From Lutraria lutraria (lineage: Eukaryota > Mollusca > Bivalvia > Venerida > Mactridae): a DNA stretch of 64,000 bases. The notes beneath the pieces were generated by a model, which saw nothing but the letters and a program-made list of their open reading frames with translations, searched no databases and had not been told where the DNA came from. Shown in pieces: positions 39,801 through 51,003 of this stretch. The translations under genes were made by a program, and so were the position numbers. Within the stretch, counting starts at the first letter, position 1, and every line of letters starts with the position of its first letter. The stretch lies in the NCBI GenBank assembly GCA_964023205.1, contig OZ026843.1:6123029-6187028 (forward strand), read 5' to 3'.

Positions 39801-42800
39801 TGTTTACAGTTATTTGGAGGTAAGCTTTGATTACACGAATTCATGTTTAATGCGAACATATTCTTTTCAATTTTCATATTGTTCATAAAACACTAACTTC
39901 ATAAAACGGACTTTTACATTTATGTATTTGTTTTAATAACAACGGACACCGGTGTTACAGGATTCATTTAAGAAGTAAGGAGTAAACAGGTAAATATAAT
40001 AGTTATAAACAGTATTGACAGAGATATCCTTTATTTCTTATGGCTATTTTGTGGCCATTTTGATCGAAGCGCGTGAAGTGAAACGTGGTAATAAATGTTC
40101 AAATGCGGTAATCATGTTACAATCACGTATATTTTATTTGTTTGAAACTCATCCAACAGTATAATCATGACAAATGAATAGGGTGTTCAATACACATGTC
40201 AGCTTCTCTAGTAATTACAAAACTGCGCTCAATTTTATTTAGTCCTTTAGTGAGCTCGATATCAATTCAGTTCTTAATACTCCGATGTATGTTTTTAGTA
40301 AATGTATCACTTAATTAATTATTTCAATCGCTTTATGAATGAAACATGTTTGATGTTTCAAACTCTGATTGGATAGATATATGGGCATTACATCACAACA
40401 ATTTTGAGTGAAAAGCTGACATTGTCTGTTTCCGCATCTAGTAAAATAATCAATAGTTTTTCAATACTTGATACGTTCGCTTGAATTTGTTTACACTCAT
40501 TTACAAAATGAATTTAATGTACATAAACTAAGTCAATTTAATTACGTAGCCCAAGGTAGTTTTAAGAAATACTTAAATGGATCGCTATATATAAAGTTCA
40601 TTTTGGCGGAAATTTGTCTGTTTTTATTGTAGCGAAAATGTACTAGTTAGCAGGTAAACGTGTTTTTTATAATTTAAAGTTTTTTAGTAATTAATTAGTA
40701 AACAATTTCACACCAATTCATTTCAAAATTTAGCCAGAATATATGCGTTAAATTATTTTTTAAATGTTACAAGCCTGAATAATGAAATATTATATAACTT
40801 ACATAATGCTCATTTATTTGAAAATTCAAACCTAATAATGTGTTAGGACTAAATACGAAAAATACTGCTTTAAATTTTCTATACTTTGCCTGTGACGATA
40901 ATGTAAATGTGTATCAAAAATTCAATATTCATAAATACTTAAATATCTTGAAAATGTCCTTAATTAGTAAAGTTACAATATTTGACAATTATACATCTTA
41001 ACTGTGTATAATTGCTTCACGACTCAATGCGACCCGACCCTATTAAACCGACGTATAAACCGAGCAATACATTTTATAAAAAGTAAATGTACATGAATAC
41101 ACAAAACATATATTTCATGTATTTTAAAATGATCATCATATTTTAATCAAACTTGGTAACTACAAAAATCGCACCAAAGTACGCATGTTGGTGAAAAACA
41201 GATTTTGATTTTATTAATTTATTAATTTGATTGCAGGATGTACTTCTACCTGAAATTATCTAAACTTGTTATTAATGCATTTATTACACATACAAGGTCC
41301 TGAAAAAAATCCGCTGTCATAGCAAGTGCTTGTATCTTTACTTTCCCGTGACCCTAAACGTGAGTTGGTCCAACTAGGACCGTTAATGGATGTATGTTGG
41401 ATTGATTTTACTGTAAACTTCACTATCAGACTATCATTTCTTACAGATTATTTCATTGAAGATTGACATTCATGGCTATTTCTCATCCAGCCATATGTTA
41501 CAAAGCTATGCTGAAGACTATTTTTTACTTCATATTACACGCTATTGTAGTTTTGTAACCTTTTATAGTATACGTATAGTCAAAAATGTGATTCACCTAA
41601 CTATCCGTATGTATAGGAAGTTAATATGTTTTAAACGGGGATAAAATTGCCTCCGTCTATGAATAACTAGCTGATTAAATATGTGTTTTACTGTCAGTTG
41701 TCAGTGACAAGGACATGTAGACTGTCACTGGTGTGAATACGAAGTAAAAACATTACTAAGTTTGTTATTATGGCAGCGAACTTTCATAATGATTTTAGAT
41801 GTTCTCTGAAGTAATATTGCAAACATTCCTATTCTGTTCTATTCATATATATATGCATGCTAATTGATTCACGCATTACTATTTCGATTTGATAGCCATT
41901 TACCGCAAAGTACAACTCAGATTGTGATTGAGATGTCGACTTGTCGTTTCTATGGCAGACATTTATCCGTGGCTTATTCCGCCAACTAAAAAAACTGCAA
42001 AACCAAAATGCTAATCGTAAATTAAAATGCATTTATCAAATGCAAAGTTAAGAAAATTTGGCATAATGCATTTTCCGTGTTACAACCCGCTATCAAGCGC
42101 TCGATATCTCTAACAGAAAGCAGAATGTAAGACTAAAAACACACAGAATGAAATATCGCACACAGTGAGTTTGTTGAACTTCGGGGATTTCTGTATATTT
42201 TTTAATCACCTCTTTTCGCTGTAAAAAATATATGTTTTCCACCATTTTGATTAAAACGTAGTATTTGAATTTGTTATCATCATTCTGGATGAAAGCAACG
42301 ACAATGGTCCCCATTTCTATAAATAACTTCTAAAACAGCGAAAAGGAGACTTTTTACGAGTAACGGTAACGTAAAAATGGTTGAATTGACAGTGTTGTCA
42401 ATGTTAAAGACTTCAGCGTGCCGCGAAGTTAGTAAAAAAACTAAAAACTTATCAATGGAGATTTCAATATCTCCTAACTTGTCAGTAATCGCGTGCTTAA
42501 ACCTTTGTTTATTGATCGTTACTAATGAACATACAACATTATTCTGATCATTATTGTCCACATAAAGCGATTTTGTGTGGCTCGTAAAACTGTGGGTGAT
42601 ATTTCCATATACCAACAACATTGCTGCGTTAACGTCATTCGTAGCTTCGGTTTAATACGAAACCGTCGAATTTAATGTAGATAGAAGTCGTTGTTTATGA
42701 CACAAAGGCCACTATTTTTAACGAAAATTGTGGTTTATTCTGACAATTTATTGTTATAACCAAAGACAACGAAGTCATAAAGGGAGATAACGTAGTATTG

Positions 42801-43380
42801 TTTACTAATTTAAAAGATGTGAATTTAAGCGCCGCAGAAATCGAAATTTAAGACACTCATTAAAACGCTAAAGTTAATTATCAGTAAAAAAAAATTATTG
42901 AAATAAATTGAAAAAATACATACACATTTTGTGAATATTAATAGAATGAAAACATCAATATTGTTAACTTCTAATTGCTAAAAAAATCGAGAGAAAAGTT
43001 GCCATTTTTGTTTAGAGCAAGAAATATTTTTTTCACATAGATTAGGCTCGACTGCATCGTATTGGTTTGGTGATATTTACGGAAGACCGACTTGTTGATT
43101 ATGTAAATATATTAAACTAGTATTATGATTGCATTAAGATTAATATGCAATTGGGTTTGTAAACAAAAATTAGAGTCTGAAGTGGATACGATAAGAACTA
43201 TGTAAACCCGGCTCGGTTCAATTTATTACAGCCGGGTTATTTTCGGACAGTAATGTCGTTTAGCCGCACCGCAACACCAGAGACAGCGAATATGACAACT
43301 AATAATAACTGAGTATATTTTAGAAGTATTTTATGTGTGTGAACCGCATTTCCGTATCATAACACCGGTCCTATAAATTC
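39801..43380. other. Intergenic, no supported gene
   Basis: AT-rich with scattered ATTA cores. Only the unidentified 42.3-kb frame stands out. Confidence 0.6.
42280..42621 (-). other. 113-codon open frame, unidentified
   Basis: It contains a hydrophobic run near residues 80-100 and His/Cys residues at the end, but nothing I can place in a family. The first codon is ATG at 42619-42621. It lies in the 4 kb upstream of the exon. Confidence 0.2.
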
Positions 43381-43806
43381 ATGTTTATGTCTTTTATATT
43401 ACTATGCAATGTCCAAGAGTGTATTTCGCAAATTATTCCATACGCGATGTATTTCATTACTCGCAGAAATGCCATTATTGAACTTGCGCAACTTGGTAAT
43501 TTATTTATCTATCTTAATAACAGTGTGGAGAATGCGCGAACAAAAGAAGTTCCCGGAAATAGCGTGCGCATTATATCTTCGTACAGACTGATAGTGCAAT
43601 TTAATTGTTTACCGAGACGATTTTTTTCTCTATTTTTTTCAGGGGGGGGGAGTAATGAGCTGACACATTATATCATTGTTCTGGAATTCAATACGCATTA
43701 TTTAACAGAAAACGCATTTGTAGTGTATTTTAGTCAACTAATAAGATTTGGACTGTACGATGAGGTATCTGTTCTTATTTCAACACCGGTTACATTGTTT
43801 TCATAG
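43381..43806 (+). other. 141-codon open frame, probably non-coding
   Basis: ATG at 43381, stop at 43804-43806. The frame crosses a nine-G run that would encode a glycine tract, and has no recognised motif. One plausible alternative is a small exon of the downstream gene, but no donor fits clearly. Confidence 0.3.
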
Positions 43807-44039
43807 AAATTTCAAGATATTCAATTAATAATACAAATATTCATTTCAGTAACGATGAAATTGTCATTACAGTTATTAATAAGTTCATAATAATAAAACC
43901 AGATAATTAATTACTAATTCATTGCAGTATAATCTTCAAAAAATCTTAAGGTATATTTAACATATCTTGTTGAATAATGGATTTTTGGTCATATTAAAAA
44001 TATATGATAATTAATATACATTTTTTCTAAAGCATACAA

Positions 44040-44170
44040 TGTTCTCTAAACGCGCATATTAATCGCGCAAGCTGGTTGCGAATTTATTGCGCTTGTGATG
44101 CAAATGAAGGACACTTTATAAATCAGATGTATCTGGCGAAAGGGACAATTGTGCGCATATGATTAAGTGA
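44040..44170. promoter_or_regulatory. CpG-richer patch 2 kb upstream of the exon, possible regulatory element
   Basis: It contains several GCGC/GCGCAT words (CGCGCATATTAATCGCGC near 44050, GTGCGCATATGATT near 44150) and ATGCAAAT, a consensus octamer, near 44097-44106. It is flanked by AT-rich simple DNA and has no reading frame. The shared GCGCAT word with 39.6 kb is the main reason to list it. Confidence 0.3.
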
Positions 44171-44339
44171 TGTGTATATTTCTTTAACTGTGTGTTATAA
44201 TATTAAAATCTGAAATAAAATAAAATAAATAATGAAATGAATAAATAATAAATTCATCAGTTGTTACTGCAATAAATATAAAATAGCCTGATTGCATTTT
44301 GCAAGCCGATAATATCGTCTGTAACGTGGAAATAATTTT

Positions 44340-45119
44340 ATATCACGATCAATGCGTCAGAGCACGTGTAAATATTACGCACGGGTTTCTCGTGCCCCAT
44401 TTCAATAAGCATCCCCGCTTGTTTTATCTGTACATTATGTATACAATCAAATTAAATCGAACCTGTTTCAAATTTTAGATGATTTCTAGGCAATTAACGG
44501 CGAACATTATTATTATGAGGTTGCCAAGTTTCGATGAAAATGGTTTATAAATCATAAAGTAAGCGTGTCTGCGAACAGTGTTTATAGTTAACGTTTCTCA
44601 ATCTTATACTTTTGGTTACAGAAAGAATTTGCCGATTGAAACTAGGGTATGCGGGGTGAATTTGTTACAGTCTTTTATTTAGTATTTCTCTCTTCATTTT
44701 CCGCCTATTTCGCTGGTAATGAGTATTGGAAAGGTCGCTTAAAGCTTATAAATATCTTTGTTCCGACCAAAAGACTTATTTGATTATTTCGTCTAATACT
44801 GACAATCACCATAATGCAAGAATAATGGAAGTATGATGAAAAAATCGAATAAAATAAAATGAGATGGTCGAGTTATATCAACAGATACATGTAGCTCACG
44901 TGACGAAATTAACTTGGTTTAAAACATAACAATTATTTACTCGTCGCGAGTTTCTTGTGCGAAAAGATACTGTGTCATCACTTGTGAATATAAAATGTAT
45001 TTTACAGCGATAAGATTCGTTCGAAATTTGCGAGCTAACTGAGCGTTACATACCATCTACGTGACCTCCCATTGAGATCTGAGCTGCTCTGACTGTCGGT
45101 TTTCTATATGTAAATGAAC
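44340..45119. other. Upstream proximal non-coding region, CpG-containing
   Basis: No open frame is supported here. It holds CACGTG-type E-boxes near 44362 and 44898, an unusual AGCACGTGTAAAT segment, and intermixed homeodomain-type ATTA cores. It is less uniformly AT-rich than the 0-36 kb desert, which fits proximal regulatory DNA of the downstream exon. Confidence 0.4.
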
Positions 45120-45205
45120 GGATCAGCCAATCACAAGCGAGCTTACATTACGGCTAGGCGACCATTTTATAATATCATTTTCCAAGCATTATGCCGAGGC
45201 GAATC
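45120..45205 (+). promoter_or_regulatory. Candidate core promoter of the 46.1-kb exon
   Basis: A CCAAT box lies at 45127-45131 (CAGCCAATCAC), and a TATA-like TTTTATAATAT begins near 45164, about 37 bases downstream. This spacing is normal for such a pair and would place transcription start at about 45195-45205, roughly 0.9 kb before the ATG. The surrounding 45.0-46.1 kb is less AT-rich than the desert and contains E-box-like ACGTGAC at 45058-45064 and 44899-44905. This is inference from motif order only; animal promoters often lack TATA boxes and chance matches are common in AT-rich DNA. Confidence 0.3.
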
Positions 45206-46014
45206 CATTACTCGGAGTTAATTGCATTGTAGTGGAAATATTAGTTTTGAATTCAAGCAGTGTGTCGGTATTGAAGAATTTGAAAAAACGTAATAATTGT
45301 TTACGCTTAAATGACTCCGGTTTATTGGATAGTTGATGAACAGTAAACACATTTAAATTAACATTTTTTGCTTGTTCGTTTTAGGCTCAACAAAATCGGC
45401 AAAACGGTGGAATTTAGTTTCAAAGTGAAAGCTATATGTACAGTTGCTTGGACATTATAATTGTTTCGTTTGATTGTTTCTAGTGTATTGATGAAAAGAC
45501 GAGAAACTTCAAACACCATTGAATCGTGTCCTTTCGCGAATTGACTGCCTACAAGTCAGCTTGGCATCACAAGGCGAAATTCACTGTCGGCGATAGATTC
45601 AGGCACACACTGGATTCGAGTTTACGCCAATTGAAACGAGCATTTCTAAAGAGGCGTTCCGGACGGTGCATTCTCGAAGGGGGCTGTGATATATCCATAA
45701 TTTAATGTTATGGTGCATTTTACTGGTTTATGAGAACTAAGTTGCGACGTAATAAAAGTTGTTAGAAGATTTTGAACTATATCTGTTTCAAATACGACGT
45801 TTGTAGCTTATAACGGATAGATTAATGCTTTCTTGTTTTGTGAACTTGCTTCCTGTGATCAAATTTGGATTTTACTCTCATCAAAGACCGAACGGTGAAT
45901 TCATTTTTATTTGTTTTTCATGTAGCCATAATTGTGTATATCAGAGAACTTGACTTGGCTGAAAGCGAGTGACCGAGATAAGAACACCAATAAGTTGAAA
46001 TTAAGTATCTTTAC
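45206..46014 (+). other. Likely 5' UTR or 5' flank of the 46.1-kb exon
   Basis: There is no long reading frame in this stretch. Base composition is more balanced than the flanking desert, with several CpGs around 45530-45680. If the candidate promoter at 45.1-45.2 kb is real, this is transcribed leader, possibly interrupted by an intron ending at 46030. Confidence 0.4.
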
Positions 46015-46030
46015 TGATTTGAATTTCCAG
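46015..46030 (+). other. Possible 3' splice acceptor in the 5' UTR
   Basis: A weak pyrimidine-containing tract and a branch-like CTGAT precede TTTCCAG|G, 63 bases before the ATG at 46093. It could end a 5' UTR intron, with an upstream non-coding exon nearer the candidate promoter. I found no clear matching donor; GGTGAAT near 45893 is only a modest candidate. RNA reads would decide. Confidence 0.3.
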
Positions 46031-46092
46031 GACACTTATAGTTGATCATATGTTTGTCTGTATTATTATTAATTAATGTTTGTTCTTTGATA

Positions 46093-46579
46093 ATGACCGC
46101 CATGAACCCGTATACGTTCCGTGGATGGCACTTGCCGTCTTATGCTGACGGTGCCGCAAATTATGAAAGAAACTATCACATGTATGGTTCCCTGCCGTCG
46201 GGATATTTCCCGTCATCATCAATGTATCCGTTCAACCCTGAAAACCAGAAGCAACATAACGGAGACTGGAAGTTACAAAGCTCTTCAGTTTGTTCTACAT
46301 CTTCCGACGGCTCACCAAACAACCTACGAGATCAAAGTATACCAAAACCCGGCGGATATGACAGTCTATACAAGTCTAATACGTGTCGGAATGCCGACAG
46401 CACCGACGAACATCAGAGATCGTGTTGTGCTCTGTCCTGCTCTTGCAGCAGTCCGCAACAAAGACTGCCCATGTTGAATAATTCTTGGGCGGGTGCGGAC
46501 CTTACCGGGGCGCTTGATTTCAACAAAACCTCAATGGCAATGTCATCGATGTCCCCTTATCAGTCACTGTGTAACCGAG
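46093..46579 (+). CDS. First coding exon of a probable developmental transcription factor (posterior Hox-type candidate), partial
   Basis: Seen: an in-frame TAG at 46039-46041 is followed by the first in-frame ATG at 46093 (A at -3); a second ATG at 46102 also has good context (GCCATGA). The frame runs 162 codons plus one base to a consensus donor, CGAG|GTAAGC, giving a phase-1 intron. Third codon positions are much richer in G and C than the flanks, a strong coding sign. The protein begins MTAMNPYTFRGWHLPSYADG. It is rich in Ser, Tyr, Pro and Asn, with a Tyr/Phe-rich stretch at about residues 25-50, a Cys/Ser cluster at about 115-128 and an NNSWAGADL motif near 136. There is no signal peptide or membrane span. 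Known: Hox first exons often encode such low-complexity N-termini ahead of a homeobox exon. Inference: the missing YPWM suits the posterior class. The DNA-binding exon is not in the window, so other transcription-factor families remain possible. Coding status is firm; the family is not. Confidence 0.8.
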
Positions 46580-47158
46580 GTAAGCTATCTAATTTGAAAC
46601 TATCTTCTATAATAACTAAAATGTAAAGAATCCAGATGTTCTATTTTCAAATTATTTTATGCCAAAAAAACACACAGCTATAATGATGAAAGCGATATTT
46701 TAACCAAAAAAATAATTAAATCATGAGAAATGTTATGTATAAAATACTAATTTAAGAATACAACTATCAAAACAAACAAAAAAATCACATTATGTTTCAA
46801 CCTACATGTCATTACTTAATACATGCAGTCATATTTTTTGAACCTTCAATTTTTATGTCTTAATGTACAAAAAACACGTTCATCTATTCTTACATAATTT
46901 GTACTTAAAGTTGTTTTTGCAATAAAACGGTAAAATGTTCATCATCCCTTAGAGTTCAGAGTTAATATTACTAAACAAACAAACTTAACCCTATGAAAAC
47001 ATTATTAACCTCATGTCAACGCAAACTGTCAAGAGTATATGATAGCATTCTATGTGCATTGTTTGTTACCAAGCCTTATACAATGTATCTTAAGATACAA
47101 GCATCCGAAACTAGTTTGAACTTTTTATTTTCATGTACAATGTATATAAGCCCCTGTA

Positions 47159-47316
47159 CAGTAGAATCTCCTTAACCCAAACCTTTCGAATCCCGAATCA
47201 CGACAGCTGGTCGCGTTGAAAATGAAGTATTCTAGAACCTTTCTTACCTCCGAAAACCTCTCAAACCCGTACATTCTTCTCACTTCGAGTAAGTTCGGAT
47301 TAAGAAGGATCTACTG
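47159..47316. mobile_element. Short pogo/Tigger-like MITE with terminal inverted repeats
   Basis: The ends are CAGTAGAATCTCCTTAA (47159-47175) and TTAAGAAGGATCTACTG (47300-47316), inverted repeats of 17 bases with a few mismatches. The left end follows TA (part of TGTACAG), the target of pogo-type transposases; the right flank has CA, so one TA is mutated. The 158-bp length and lack of a frame indicate a non-autonomous element. It lies in the presumed first intron of the 46.1-kb gene. Confidence 0.65.
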
Positions 47317-48044
47317 CATTCTTAACGGCTTTTAAATGCAAGTTTGATATCACATAAGAACCCATTTTGGTTTAAATTGATTTCATTACAAGACACAAAC
47401 AAAATTACTAATACCTGGAATATCACAGACAAAACAATCCCATTCATTTCTAATTCTATATTATTTCTATACATGTCAAATAGGTGTTTTCAAAATTGTA
47501 AAATTATGCAGATATAGTATTATGTTATTGTAACAATATAATGATAACATATAGAATTATGCACATTTATAAAACTGTATGAAAATACATGTATGTGAGC
47601 AACATAAAAGATATGTGGGAAAATTATTTATGAAGAACTGCATGAAATATTTTCTACATTAAGTATAATTTATTCAACAATATCTTATGGATTTAGATTG
47701 TATTGCATAGTAATTCATACATAATTTTGTATATCTGACAACAGAATAGTGACCTGATTTGTATCTAGAATAATGTAGATATATGATATTCAACTTGTAC
47801 ATCATGTACACAGAATATTGTTGTGGGTGTTCGTTAAGTTTAAGGAAAAAATAAACTCTAATTTGTGTAATTATATGTAAATATTTATTCAAACCAGCCA
47901 CATTTCAATCAAATGTTAAATTTCTAGTCATATTATTAGTGAACACTGATCAGAAATTAAGGCACACTTAATGAGTCTTGTAAATAGTGTTGATAAATCT
48001 AATGTATAATCATTACGTGTACATAATAACTAACTTGGCAGTCA

Positions 48045-48061
48045 CCCCCCCCCCCCCCCCC
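48045..48061 (+). repeat. 17-base poly-C tract
   Basis: An uninterrupted C run in AT-rich intron. Its length may be inexact because such tracts are prone to sequencing error. Confidence 0.8.
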
Positions 48062-49546
48062 AAACAAAAAGAAGGGAAAAAAACACACATAGACGAAACA
48101 TAAGTCAATCGATCATATTTGTATCTCTTCATGTTATGTCATGTATGTTTTTGTATTTATGAACATGCAAGTGACACTCATGACCAGGCGAAAATGAAAT
48201 CGTAACTATGTTGTAAATTTATTATGAAAGGAAAAACGTAAGGTTTGAAAGCCTTAAAGTTCCGCCTTACATTAAAACATAACACAACGTGAGAGAATTT
48301 GGGTGTGTGCTAAAACACAGCGTGTTATGCTCCAGGAAAATAGATACATTAAGTGTTAGGTAGATAATGCAAGTACAGCATCGACCTCTACATGAAAGAC
48401 TGTCTTAAATGCAGTTTATTCTTTGTACATGATACAAGTACTAGAAATCAAAAATGGGTTGATCCCTGGTTACAAGTCCGTAGAGAAATGCGTACAGTTC
48501 ATCCACTGGGTTTCAAAATCCCCCCAAAAACTCCGATAATAACACAACCAACAGTTATATAATTATTAAGTTCTCTAGAGCGAAAACATTGCGTTAAATT
48601 CTAATATTATGTGTTTTATAATACACCATGGGTTGTTTATAGATGCTTATTACCACTGTTGACACTTTGGCAATTCAAGTTTTCATGTGATTTCTTATTT
48701 AAGATGTATGTTGTTGGAACACAATGGCGACATGCCTCATTACTACGCTGATCAATCACAGCTAAAACATTTATTTAAATGAGTTTATTATCGCGCTTTT
48801 TTCTTCAATGTTCTTTATTTGACATTCGTTTTAATCCAGGAAGTAAGAAAACGTGTAACCCTAAACCCATGAGCAATTATCAAAGCAGCATATGCTTATG
48901 TATTTTATCATACTTGTATACCCAGTCAGTAATGCACAACGTCTAAGACACATTCCGTAAAAGTTGGTTGAATGATGATTTTTAAAAAGTCAAAAAAGAT
49001 TTGGAAAGTGATATTCCTCTTCTGAAACATTAACACATCAATATCATAATTATACTGAGTAAATATTACATGAAAAAAAATCAAATATGGATATGACGTT
49101 CTGAAGTCATGCTTCTGTCACCATGACAACGCTATTATAGACATTCTTAGTTCTATATTTAGTTGCAACAAGAGTATCAGTCTTCAGATAGTTACTAAAT
49201 AATTTACAATTTTCAAATGCATTAATCTTATTAAGTCTGAGGTTCCGATTAACGGGTCGATAATGGCTTTTTTATTGCTAAATCAATGAAAAACATATTT
49301 GTTTTTTACATTGTCATTAAAATGTTGATTAAAGAAAAAATATTTTATACAAGTCATGTAAATAATGCTATAAAAACTACAATTCATAAAATAAGAAATA
49401 AAATCAGACAAAAAGTCGAAAAAGGCAAATTCAAATACCGATTTATTTTTACAAGATCTATGATAGAGTATAAAACATGTGGCAAAATGGATAATTCTTG
49501 CATATCATTTTTATAATATGCGTAATGATTTTATCTTTCAAAGTTG

Positions 49547-49580
49547 TATTATTATTATTATTAGTTGTTGTTGTTGTTTT
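49547..49580 (+). repeat. (ATT)n(GTT)n microsatellite
   Basis: Trinucleotide run with a T-rich end. Confidence 0.8.
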
Positions 49581-50963
49581 TTGTGCATTTAAGCCTAAAA
49601 CATTATTTTTTTACTATGAATCGTTGTGTCAATACCGGAAACACTTCGTCGGAGTTAGGATGACAGGAAATACATCATAACAAAATTGACCCTCAGATAT
49701 TATTATAAAAATATAAAATCTTAGGTCATTGATAAAGTTATTGCAGTTTAATAATTTTATACGTTTTAATATACACCTAGTGTTGACATGTATACTGCAG
49801 TGCACTTGCACATATATCCAGTCCATCAATACAGTTTGCTAGCAGATCATGGACACTGTTTACCTTTCTTCTGAAGGGTCATTACGGCCGTGTATCGTCA
49901 CTTGAATGATTAGCAAGCCTTCAATGACATAAAAGTCTCATAAACTTCACCATGTAAAGTTACTATTGTCATAAAATGGTATAGGTACAAATGGTTGTAA
50001 TTGCTATAAAATGCCAATGTTGTGACATACCAGTTTGTCCGAAGACCTGGCCGGACTCTAAACATTTATAAAACGTGAATAAACGTGTGTGATCTTAAAC
50101 TGACCATTAATGATGATTGTAGCTAAATACATTGTGGTCACTATGCGTTAAAACATGTCGACAAGACGACAAGAATATATGTTTATTTTATTAACACTCC
50201 AGTGAGAATTATTTATTTCCTCACGATAAATTTTGCCTAGAAGCATTAATTAAACACTGAAAGTACGGAATGAACAAATATCATTAATATCTTTTGGCTT
50301 TGTTTATTTTTTGTAAGCATCCATGTAGCTCATGTATACGTTCTATCCATAATGTTTAGTGTCTAATTTAGACAAAAGAGGGTGAAGAAGTTGAATTATG
50401 TGAATTTATTGCAGACGTAACTAGTTCTTTTAACATCAAAGATATCAGTAAAATTTCGACAGGTTTAGTAACAATATACAACATTTTACCCTTCTCTTCT
50501 AATCTACGATTATATCGCATCCTACACCTATTGCAAAGGGGTTTTGGAGATAAATCATGTCAGCGTGAAACTAGATAAACCTTTTTCAACAAGATGGCTC
50601 AGTCAGCTTTTATTACATTCTAGAGCTTTAGGACAATAATTGAGCATTGCATCCAGACAGTGTAAAGCTTTTCCATAATCTTTATTTCGAATCGAGGCAT
50701 AAAAAGCAAAGTTTATTACCAGAAACGCCGAAACTACACAAGGCCCATCAATTTGTGCGAAGTACATCAATGGAATATTCCTTGAAAACATAACATACTA
50801 ACTCACTGATTTTCCAAATGGGACTCATTTCTATCGAATCTAATTGGAATTGATTTACAATTCAAACACACGATGGATTTTCTTAATGAAAGCAACCACA
50901 AATTGAAGGGAGTTTTATCTAATAGTAGTTACTGCTTTTTTATTATCTTATGAATTTGCTGTG

Positions 50964-51003
50964 AACGTTTCGAAAGGTTCTTCATCGGGTTTACTACCAC
51001 GCT
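50964..51003 (-). mobile_element. Second hammerhead-like Penelope terminal motif, compact, minus strand
   Basis: On the minus strand AGCGT (51003-50999) can pair with ACGTT at the far end. A two- to three-pair stem I with a tiny loop leads into CCGATGA, a short stem II and GAAACGTT. The layout matches the minimal type-I hammerhead order seen in Penelope-like elements. The core has U to C in CTGATGA and a G at the cleavage-site position, so it is probably inactive. It is independent of the 21.1-kb copy but shares GATGAAG...CGAAACGTT. Confidence 0.45.

Noticed and set aside
46042..46092. Upstream extension of the exon frame to a TTG codon
   Set aside because: TTG starts are very rare in animal nuclear genes, and the ATG at 46093 has good context.
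46121..46477. 118-codon frame overlapping the exon
   Set aside because: Out-of-frame shadow of the real exon.
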